From: Balamuthia mandrillaris
Lineage: Eukaryota > Discosea > Longamoebia > Balamuthiidae
Reading direction: 5' to 3'
NCBI GenBank assembly: GCA_031835245.1
Contig: JAVKOQ010000074.1
Span: forward strand, 1 to 64,000
DNA length: 64,000 bases
Shown here: positions 1 through 8,179 of the stretch, in pieces
Position numbering within the stretch: position 1 is the first letter of the stretch
How the letters are laid out: every line of letters starts with the position of its first letter
Position numbers and translations under genes: made by a program
Notes under the pieces: generated by a model
What the model saw: the letters and a program-made list of their open reading frames with translations, nothing else
Told to the model about the DNA's origin: nothing
The model's database searches: none

Positions 1-2
1 CG

Positions 3-251
3 ATTGATGGACAAAGCGAAGTTGAAGAAGAAGACGCAGCGAACAAAAAAGCTGACAAAGACGAAAAAGCTGACAAACGGTTCAAGTGGAGACACCTTCG
101 GACCAGACTGGCAGTTGGACGCAGAAGAAACACGGATGGCATGGCGGTGGAACAACGAAACCTTCCCGGAGGAGGAGAGAAAGGAAAAGCAAAAGGAGGA
201 GGCTTAACAAAGGCCAGGTCTTATGTTGAGGATAGTCGTTTTCTTTCTTAG
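3..251 (+). CDS. C-terminal fragment of an unknown charged protein
   Basis: The window starts inside this gene. Reading from base 3, a frame stays open to TAG at 249-251. It gives an acidic stretch (about residues 6-23) followed by a basic, Gly/Lys-rich tail with the motif FKWRHLRTRLAVGRRR. A second frame is open from base 1 to TAA at 207, and it is mostly Lys/Thr then Glu. I prefer the first because its composition is less biased, but the choice is uncertain. No family is recognised and the start lies outside the window. Bases 252-318 hold no gene. Confidence 0.35.
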   Translation: MDGQSEVEEEDAANKKADKDEKADKRFKWRHLRTRLAVGRRRNTDGMAVEQRNLPGGGEKGKAKGGGLTKARSYVEDSRFLS

Positions 252-318
252 CTTTCACAACCAATATGTACAACAATAACGAAAAAGAGGAATGAAGAGA
301 GTGAAAAAAACAAACAAA

Positions 319-1266
319 CTATCTCTTCTTTATCCGAAACTTTAGCAAGAGAGCTCTTGTTGCAGTTGTTCTCAAGTCATGCTCGTGTACTTGCTGCTGC
401 TCTTCTTGGTCCTCATGTTCCAGGTGTTCTGACTCAGGTTCTGGCTCTTGTTCTTGTTCGTTTTCTTCATCAGAAGCAACTGAGAGAGTGAATGAAGTCA
501 TATCCTCATCCATGGATGATGAAAAGGAGAGCGAAGCGGAAGAAGAAACAAGGGATGACGAAGAAGAAGATAGCGAAGAAGAGGAAGAAGAGGATAAAGA
601 GCAACGACAAAGGCGGAAACAAGAGGAGGCAGAGCTTGAGGCGCTGGAAGAACAGTGCACAGGTATTTCCTTGATGATGGGCAGAGAGAAGATGGAAAGA
701 GGAGAAGCAAAGGACGGAAGAGGAGAAGAAGAAGCGGAAGTCGAGCAACTCTCTTCTCCTCCTTCTGTCGGGTTGTGTTGGTCGTCTCTCAACGAAGTTG
801 CTTGCTCCCCCTCACTCTCTTCCTCTTCCTCTTCTTCTTCGTCAAAAACTGCGTCGTCATTTTCGATCTTTGTTGGAAGCATGATAAAGTCTCTCCTTCT
901 TGCTTCTGCTTCTTCTCCTTCTCCTTCCTCTTCATTGTTGTCGTCGTCCTCTTCCATATAACTTGCTTTCTCCTCCTCCTCTTCCTCTTCTTCCTCCTCC
1001 TCCCTCCTCATCCTTTTGTGCCAACAGAGAATGCTTGTTGGCTTCGCAACGGTTAACTTTCTGTTGTCGTTACAATGAATGGTGTTGGGGTGGTGGTGGT
1101 CGTCGTCGCTCGTTCTTGTTCTTCTTCCTCGTCGAAGAAGGCGTGGCAGCAAAGACCATCTCCTGGGGAGGAGCTGCTTGGGTTTCCACGTGCTGGTGGC
1201 CTCGGTGGGCTCAGCTTGTTGTGCTTCTTCTTTCGTTTCTTTGGTTTTATCCGCCATAGTACTCAT
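319..1266 (-). CDS. Acidic and serine-rich low-complexity orphan
   Basis: Single-exon frame of 315 residues starting MSTMADKTKETKEE. It is dominated by Glu runs (residues about 88-160) and Ser runs (about 175-250), with a short basic patch LLPRRWSLLPRLLRRGRR near residues 33-50 and a basic end FRIKKR. No catalytic or binding motif is visible, so it is probably disordered. The opposite strand also carries open frames of the same low-complexity kind, so strand choice rests on the longest uninterrupted frame and on the AT-rich, promoter-like sequence just upstream of this start. Confidence 0.45.
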   Translation of the reverse strand: MSTMADKTKETKEEAQQAEPTEATSTWKPKQLLPRRWSLLPRLLRRGRRTRTSDDDHHHPNTIHCNDNRKLTVAKPTSILCWHKRMRREEEEEEEEEEEKASYMEEDDDNNEEEGEGEEAEARRRDFIMLPTKIENDDAVFDEEEEEEEESEGEQATSLRDDQHNPTEGGEESCSTSASSSPLPSFASPLSIFSLPIIKEIPVHCSSSASSSASSCFRLCRCSLSSSSSSSLSSSSSSLVSSSASLSFSSSMDEDMTSFTLSVASDEENEQEQEPEPESEHLEHEDQEEQQQVHEHDLRTTATRALLLKFRIKKR

Positions 1267-1679
1267 GATTTCTTTTGTGGTCCAATTTTCTTTTAATTGC
1301 CAATAAAATTAAATGTTAAAAAAAAAGAAACAAAAAATTGTAAAAAACAATTAAAAAAAAACGAAGAACTAAAGCATAAATTAAAAAATTAAAAACGAAC
1401 AAACAACAAAAAATAACAAAGCTTTTGGTCCTTTTTTTTTTATTTATTTGACCGAAAAATAAAAAAAAAAATCGTTCAACCAAAAAAAAAGTGTATGGCC
1501 TCCTTAAAAATATTGTACACCTTAAGAAGCCCAGCACTGTCACTTCCGTCAATAATTTTACAAAATTATCCGATAAACGACAAGTTGTTGCACCTGTGTT
1601 GTAAATATTTGATAATTTTCAATTATCGAGAATAGTCAATCTACAAGAATATTTGTAAAAAAAATTGCGATTTTTTTTA
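1267..1679. other. AT-rich intergenic stretch
   Basis: No credible coding frame. Long A runs and T runs, including several blocks of seven or more A between 1319 and 1490. It lies between the start of the acid/Ser orphan and the stop of the ALKBH1 gene, both on the minus strand, so it must hold the 3' end of ALKBH1 and the promoter of the orphan. Confidence 0.6.
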
Positions 1680-2219
1680 TTATTTTCCCATAGTGATCGC
1701 TATGGGAGCAACAGCATCACTTTGAGGCTCGGGAAAGGGAGCGTTGGGAGGAAGAACCTGCCGAACGTTGATGTTGATGCGATAGTTTTGCAAGTATTGT
1801 CGAACAAGCGGAAGCACTTGCTGTGCTTGGCCGTCTTCCGCTTCTTCTTTGGTGTTTTTGTTGTTCTCCTCCTCCCTGTTGGATAGATCCAAGGCTAATA
1901 ACTCGGTTGGCAAAGGCTCGTATTCCAATATTCTTGGTACTCCTGTTTTGTGTGGTGCTTCATTGTAAGAAAGAGAAAAAGGACAACGAACAGAAAGAAT
2001 GAAAGGAAGAAAGGAAGTATCACCATGATATGCAAGACGAGAGCTGCCACCCATAATAACTACATCGCCACTGCGGACAAGGATGGGGATGGGAGGGTGT
2101 TCCTTTTGTTCTCCGCCTAAAAGGAAGATGGCCGGCTTGCCAAAGCTTATAGACACGATGGGTGCATCAAAGTAGAACTCCGCATCGTCGCGATGTCCGC
2201 ACAAAACAGTATCTGTGAT

Positions 2220-2253
<34 letters not shown>

Positions 2254-3412
2254 TGGAGAAGTACAGAACACAATGAGAAGATAGAAGCAAAGAGCTACGA
2301 GTGAAAGCAATCAGAATACGACATTTACCAAGAGCATAAAAGTTAACTATGGCAGCTTCTGCGATGAGCTTCTGACCAACGGCCTCTGCCAACGCTGAAC
2401 ACAGCCCTGCCAATTCAGAAGGAAACTCTCCTTTGTGCTCCTTCACATAACATCGTTTGGTCCAGTCGTAGTGATATCCCAATGTTGCCCATCTCAACTT
2501 TGTCAACAACATTTTTGCATCCGGAGAGGAGGAAGAGGAAGAGGAAGAAGGAGAAGAAGAAGCAGCAGCACGAGAAGGTGATAACGGAGATGACGAAGAT
2601 AGGGATGTTGGTGAAAGAGAAGGTGAAGACGAAGAAGAACGACGAGAAGCATCAAAATAAAGATCAAAGAGGTCATAACAAGGGCCATAGTGTTGGTCCA
2701 AGTTGGAGACATTGGGAGGCTGGGCATAGTGCCGCAGACATCGCTCCGACCAGAGCAGATGGTCCATCGCTGGAAAAGGATTACAGACGAAGAAGAAGCC
2801 GGGTACGTCCTGCAGGGAATATATCTTTCCTCTTACATCTTCTTGTTCTTGTTTTTCATTTGTTTTGTGTAGATGATGAAGGGAAGAAGAAGAAGAAGAA
2901 GAAGAACAAGAAGAAGAAGAAGAACAAGAAGAAGAAGAAGACGAAGAACAAGAACAAGAAGAAGAAGAAGAAGAAGAAGTAGAAGGAAGAGAAGAAGGAA
3001 GATGAAAACGAGCTGAATGAGAGATGATGTTTTGTGAATGAGCAGTCGAATTTTTGTCGACGGCATAGAAATCGACCACAGCTTTGTTATGTTATGTTTG
3101 TGTGTTAAAGAGTGAAAGAAGTGTTTTAAAAACGAGAGAAGAAAACGCACACGAAAGGTCGACTGGCCCAACCACCGACTTGTATCGTTTGAACCGTTTT
3201 TCAGTCTCTCTGAACGCATTGTTGGAGCCACCGTTGTGCTTCGGTTCGACGTTCTTGTTGCTCATCTTTTTCGCTTTCTTGTTCTTCGTGTTCTTTTTGC
3301 GACCTGATCTTTTTTCTTCGGTCTGCTGGTGGTTGCCTTTTTCTTCTGCTCGTTCTTCGTATGGCCCTTCTCCTTCTGCTTTCGGTGGATGCTTTCTTTT
3401 CTTGTCGTTCAT
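1680..3412 (-). CDS. ALKBH1: ALKBH1-like 2-oxoglutarate/Fe(II) dioxygenase
   Basis: Four exons: 3151-3412, 2329-3081, 2024-2212 and 1680-1957, joined by GT-AG introns, 493 residues. The order matches ALKBH1: an N-terminal helix with NNAFRETEKRFKRYK, then VVDFYA, then VPGFFFVCNPFPA and NVSNLD, the GYHYDW segment, and the oxygenase core. The metal ligands are in GHRDD (His about 345, Asp about 347) and LAYH (about 400). The 2-oxoglutarate arginines are in RININVRQV near the end. ALKBH1 enzymes demethylate tRNA and DNA, often in mitochondria or nucleus. Two Ser-rich inserts, one coded by a TTC/TTG microsatellite at about 2877-2985, lengthen the protein; the first might instead be an unrecognised intron. 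Reconstructing the exons restores HxD, which no single reading frame shows. Confidence 0.87.
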
Positions 3413-3763
3413 TTCTTTTCTTCTTCTTTTTTTTTTTTTGTACTCAAATTCTATCGTTTGAGCTCACGCTGTGTACTTTTTGTGCAGCAATCGTTGTTAC
3501 CAATGCTTTTTTGTGCACAAATGGTTCAGCAATTGTTCTCCCTGAATGAGATCGAGTTCATCTTGTGCACTAATGGTTAACATTTTGCGCAGCTTTGGTT
3601 GTCATTATTACTTTCCGTGTACAAATGGTTCAGCATTTGTTCTCAAGGCTTATAATTTTTAATAAATAAATCGAAACTAAAACAAAAAACAAAAAAAAAG
3701 ACAAAAAACAAAAACAAGAACATCATTCTCGCTCGTTTTCACCTTACCCGTTTGAACTCAGTC
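3413..3763. other. Intergenic stretch with a degenerate 104-base direct repeat
   Basis: Lies between the start of ALKBH1 and the stop of the p32 gene. Two copies of a 30-base block (GTGCACAAATGGTTCAGCAA and its sequel at 3513; GTGTACAAATGGTTCAGCAT at 3617) sit 104 bases apart, with weaker half-copies at about 3481 and 3573. No coding frame is convincing. Confidence 0.5.
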
Positions 3764-5477
3764 TTACTCTTCCTTTCCTTTCTTTGACGGCCGTCCTCTT
3801 CGTTTTATTTCTTTTGTTCCTGCTCCTGCTCCTTCTTCCTCTGCTTCGTTCTCTTCCGCTTTTAGGTCTTTCTTCTTCCTTTCTTTCTTCTTCCTCACAT
3901 CGACGCCCAAGTTGAAAAACTCTTTGAGCTCATGCAGAAGCTCCACGTTGGCAAAGGTGTTGTAGTGCTGAGTGTAGGTGGAGATGAACTTGGCCAAATC
4001 GTTGTTCAGGTCGAGCCCGCAGAGATATTGATAGAGTCTGTATTGCAGCTCATCTTTGAGCTCTATGAAGTCCAAGAGATGATCGCCGACGCTGCTGCGA
4101 ATGGTTTCGATGTAAAAGCGTTCGCCATTGGCCGAGCAAGTAACGCTCAACGTGCCCAATTCTTTATTCTGTTTGTATTTGTCAGGTTTGAGCAAAACAA
4201 AACCGAAAAAGTTGAAGCAGAAAACCAAATATATAACGAACCGACTTATCAACGGCGGTGATGGTAGCAAGAAAGGGAATTTGCAACGCGGCAAGCTTTT
4301 CCTCTCCATGAAGTACGTCTGTTAGGCCAATCGACTCTTCCTCCTCCTCTTCCTCCTCTTCATCTGCAGCTTCTTCGTCTTCCTCATCGTCGTCAGGTCG
4401 CCATTGGATCTTTATGCTGTTGTTTATGAAATAACAAAACAAAAGGCGAGTGAGTAAGATGGATGCAAAAGAAATGGAAGAAAGATTTCAAGTCAGAAGA
4501 ACGAAAGAAACATACCGGTGCTTTGGTGTGTTCTTCGTCATGATAGCAAGCCCGTTCTTGATTTCCAACTTTTGTAGTTTGCAAAAAGAAAGCAAAGAGC
4601 ATAAACAAAAAGAAAGACAGAGAAGAGAGAAAAGTGCAGCCGGACCTTGAAACCATGGGACTGAAGATAGGCATTATGATAGGAGGTAATAGCTTGGCAG
4701 TCATCGATCTCATTCTGGACTAAAAGGGAGAGCCGCTCGTGCAGCGCATCCCACTCCTCAGGCACTTCAGTATTCTCTTCCACCTTTCCATCTTCGCTCG
4801 CTTTCACTTGAATAAAAGATCGTTGAGTGCCACCCACTCGCTTGAATGTGTTGAGTCGTGAAGAAGAAGAAGAAGAAGAAGAAGAAGAAGAAGAAGAAGA
4901 AGAAGAATCAGAAGAAGAGATTGAGCTAGAAGCCCGAGTGCTTCCTCCGTTGTTGTTTGGTGTTGCCAGCCTTCTTGTGGGAATGTGGTTGTGACGTGAA
5001 GCCACTGCAGGGCAAAAGAAAGGAAAAAAGGAAGAAAGGGAACGAGATAAGTTCTTCAAGAAAGAGCAGAGAGCAGAGAGCAGAGAAGCGAAAAGGAGAA
5101 AGAGGGAGAGAGAAAAGGAGAGAAAGACACGCACATGGAGTGGAACGTGTGGACAAGTTCCTCGACACAAAGAGGGTGGTCGCTCGCGTTCTAAAGTTGG
5201 CCAGCCGTTGGTGGTTGGCCACATAACCGCCCCTCAACGGGTACTCCATCGAAGAAGAAGAAGAAGAAGCAGTCGAATAAGCGGAGGAGCTTGCTGAGGC
5301 ATGGTCCGCCGTTGGTGCAGTAGCAGCCGCAGCAGTAGTGGTAGCAGTGGCAGTGGCAGTGGCAGTGGCAGCCACAGGAAGAGCGGAAGGGCGGGCGGAA
5401 GAGGTCCTCCCGGTCCGCAATTGGGACATCATCTTGGAAAAGTTATTGCGAGTGCTGTAACTATTTGGCTTCAACAT
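3764..5477 (-). CDS. Mitochondrial p32/Mam33-family protein
   Basis: Five exons: 5135-5477, 4646-5004, 4516-4568, 4242-4416 and 3764-4168, 444 residues, all phases consistent. The start MLKPNSYSTRNNF opens about 110 residues rich in Arg, Ser and Ala with almost no acid, typical of a mitochondrial presequence. After a poly-Ser insert come the p32 (C1QBP/Mam33) signatures: HGFKLEIKNGLAIMTKNTPKH, then IKIQWRPDDDEED with an acidic loop, IPFLATITAVD, GTLSVTCSANGERFYIE, and the C-terminal helices ELQYRLYQYLCGLDLNNDLAKFI...LLHELKEFF. The family forms a doughnut-shaped trimer in the mitochondrial matrix and is linked to mitoribosome assembly. The unusual part is the basic tail after residue 400 (KKKERKKKD ... 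RRGRPSKKGKEE), which resembles an AT-hook or nuclear signal. Confidence 0.85.
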
Positions 5478-6155
5478 TTTTCCTTTCTGTTGTTTTTGTT
5501 TTTTTGCGGGTATGGTCAACAAACAAAGATGAAAAACCTGTTTTTTTTTTAAAAAAAAACCAAACAAGAGCAGATACATACGAATCGGATCGTCGTCAGG
5601 TCGGTGCGTGGCGCGGTGTTATTACTTTCACCGGAGGTTTTTGAAGAAAAAAAATAAATATAGGAAATAAAAAAGAAAATAAAAATAAAAAAATACAAGT
5701 GTCAAAAAAAAAAAAGAGAGAGAGAGAGAGAGGAAAATAAAACCTTTCTTTCTTTCTTTCCAACACACTACAGAAAACAAGAAGAAGAAGAAAAAGGAAT
5801 GTGCGAGAAAGAGAGAGGGGGAGGTGCTTTCTTTCTTTTTCTCTCCCCCTCCGCTACGCCTTAATAATTTTTTTTTTTTATCGCTGGTGCACAGCAATCA
5901 GCGGGAAATTCCAGGTATCTTGATCGCGAACGGTGATGACATCAGCGATTTTTGATTTGTGACGTAAGCTTTGCCCAATGAAAAATCAAAGGCGAATCTA
6001 GACGGTGAGAGAGGACACGAGATTCGTTACACGAGCGGAGAAGAGAGTGTAAAGAACAGAACCTGGTTTCCGTTGTTCTCTCTCTCTCTCTCTCTTTCCT
6101 TCTCTTTCCTTTGAGACAAAAAAAATAGGATTTGTTGTTTTTGTTGTTCCCCTTT
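5478..6155. other. Intergenic region upstream of p32
   Basis: Lies between the p32 start and the Rab stop, both minus strand. Contains T9/A9 and GA tracts, a CCAAT-containing motif (CCAATGAAAAATCAAAG at 5973) and a CRE-like TGACGTAA at 5961. No coding frame is supported. Confidence 0.5.
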
Positions 6156-7639
6156 CTAGATAATACATCTGCCCCCTTTCTTTTTCTTACTGGAATGCAA
6201 GTTCAACTTTTTGTCTTTCAGTTTTATCGTCTCTCCGCTCTTCTCCTCCACTATATCACAAGTTAACCTCAGAAATGCCTCCTCCACGTTTGCTCCTGTT
6301 TTCGCGGATACCTCAAAAAATAGAGCGCTGTTCTCCTCTGCCATTGCTTGGCCTGCTTCGGCGTCCACCGCCTTGCATAAAATATAGAAATAAGAAAGAA
6401 AAAGAGAAAATGCAGAGAAAGAGAAAGAGAAAGAGAAAGAGAAAGAGAAAGAGAAAGAGAAACCAACAAAAAAAAAAAGTAAAAGAAGCCATACTCTGTC
6501 TTCAAGGTCGATTTTGTTTCCCATCACCGCCAAACAAACATTCTCCTGTGCATATCTCTTCATCTCAGAGAACCAAAGTCCCTCCGCACTCTTCAACGAG
6601 CGCTCATCAGCAACATCGTATACGATGATAATGCCGTCTGAACCTCTGTAGAACGAGCTCGTTATTGTGCCAAAACGTTCTTGTCCCGCTGTATCTATCA
6701 ACTACAGTGTATGTTGATGTTATAAAAGGAAAGAGAAGGGAACAGAGAAGCAGAGAGAAGAGACAAGAAAAATCAGAGAAGAGTATGGGAAGAAAGGGAG
6801 AGAGAAAAAGAGAGAGAAAGAGATAAAGAACATGAGAAGAGAGAAAGAAAGAGAGAAAGAGAAGAAGGCAACGCATAAGAGAGAAAGAGACAGAAAGCAG
6901 GCAACGAGGGAGAGTAAACGTGAAAGCAAGAAACGAGTAAGAAGAAAATCGGAAATGAGAAAACGGGAAAGGAAGGCACAAAGAGGAAAAAACAAAGCAA
7001 AAGAAAGAAAGGACAACAATGAAGAGAGACTCAGCGGATGAACCTTTATGGTCACTTGGTACTTGCCGAGTTGCACCTGCTTCACTTTGAACTCCTCTCC
7101 AATGGTACTCGTTACGTCTTGTCCCGGAAATGTGTTGTCCTTTTAACCAGAATTTAGAGAGAAGAGAAGAGAAGAGAAGAGAAGAGAAGAGAAGAGAAGA
7201 GAAGAGAAGAGAAGAGAAGAGAAGAGAAGAGAAGAGAAGAGAAGAGAAGAGAAGAGAAGAGAAGAGAAGAGAAGAGAAGAGAAGAGAAGAGAAGAGAAGA
7301 GAAGAGAAGAGAAGAGAAAAGAAGAGAAGAGAACGATGAAGAGAACAACGAAGAGTAGAGAACGACGAAGAGAACGACGAAGAGAACTACGAAGAGTAGA
7401 GAAGAGAACGATGAAGAGAAGAGAACGACGAAGAGAAAAGAAAGTTAGGTACCACAAAACGGGACATGAGAGAAGATTTGCCGACGCCAACATTTCCAAC
7501 CAACAACAACTTGATTTCATAGTCGCTTTGTTGGCTGTTTGTTATGATTGTAACCCACACACAAATCAATCCCCCCAAAAAAAAAAAAAACAAGAAAAAA
7601 AAAAGAGAAAAACAAGAAGAAAACTCACCTTTCTGTCAT
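6156..7639 (-). CDS. Rab family small GTPase
   Basis: Five exons: 7629-7639 (only 11 bases, MTE plus two bases), 7453-7534, 7044-7139, 6495-6701 and 6156-6371; 203 residues, the usual Rab length. All GTPase motifs are present: P-loop GNVGVGKS, switch I threonine in STIGEEF, DTAGQERFG, GNKIDL and SAKTG. It resembles the Rab1/Rab8 exocytic group, so a role in vesicle traffic is likely. The C-terminus reads KKKKGGRCII and stop, so the prenylatable Cys is followed by only two residues, unlike CC, CXC or CaaX. Intron 3 (7140-7452) holds an (AGAAG)n microsatellite. The tiny first exon is supported by ATG, a good donor (GTGAGT) and in-frame joining. Confidence 0.88.
7155..7335. repeat. Pentanucleotide microsatellite (AGAAG)n inside a Rab intron
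   Basis: About 35 nearly perfect copies of AGAAG on the plus strand, followed by a degenerate tail with CGACGAAGAGAA units to about 7440. It is TCTTC on the sense strand of the Rab gene, so it acts as a greatly expanded pyrimidine tract in its intron. Confidence 0.9.
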
Positions 7640-8179
7640 CTTCGCAAGAGGAAAGAAAAATAAATAATAAAAAAACGCTTTTCGGGGGGGGAGTAACGTC
7701 TCCTGTCTCTCTTCCTTTTTGTCTTTGCTGCGCCTTTTTTTCGCTGCACCTTTTTTTTTTTTGGTTTGTTTCAGATGGCTTTCTGCCGACGCAAAAAAAA
7801 AATTCAAACTCACGGGTCGTCACGAGGAAGATGGTAATGATACGAAATTACCCGAAGTTTCCGTATCCAAGGATACCGACCGATCCGATCACATGTTAAT
7901 TAAATGAATATGATTTCCATTGGATGATGAATTTCGGAGTTTCGGGTTAGGCAACCAATGGCAATCACGTTCAAATCTACTTTTTACCAAATTTACGTCG
8001 GTTTTCCTCCGCGTAAAATTCAACTCCAAAAGAAAGAAATTGGAAGAAAACATAACGGAGAAAACTTTAAAAGCATCATCTCTGCACGAACGCCAACAAA
8101 AAGGTTGTTCTCTCTCCTTTTTTTTCTCTCTCTCTTTTTTTTTTGGCTGACTTAACGTTTCGAAACAAAAAAAAAAAAG
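7640..8179. promoter_or_regulatory. Divergent promoter region between Rab and a charged nuclear-type protein
   Basis: Both flanking genes start here and point away from each other. The stretch contains a CCAAT box in CAACCAATGG at about 7949 and AT-rich tracts. No convincing coding frame, although short frames exist on both strands. Confidence 0.45.

Noticed and set aside
4..207. Frame-1 reading of the first fragment as the gene end
   Set aside because: Possible but Lys/Thr-biased; the frame starting at base 3 is longer and less biased. Kept as an alternative.
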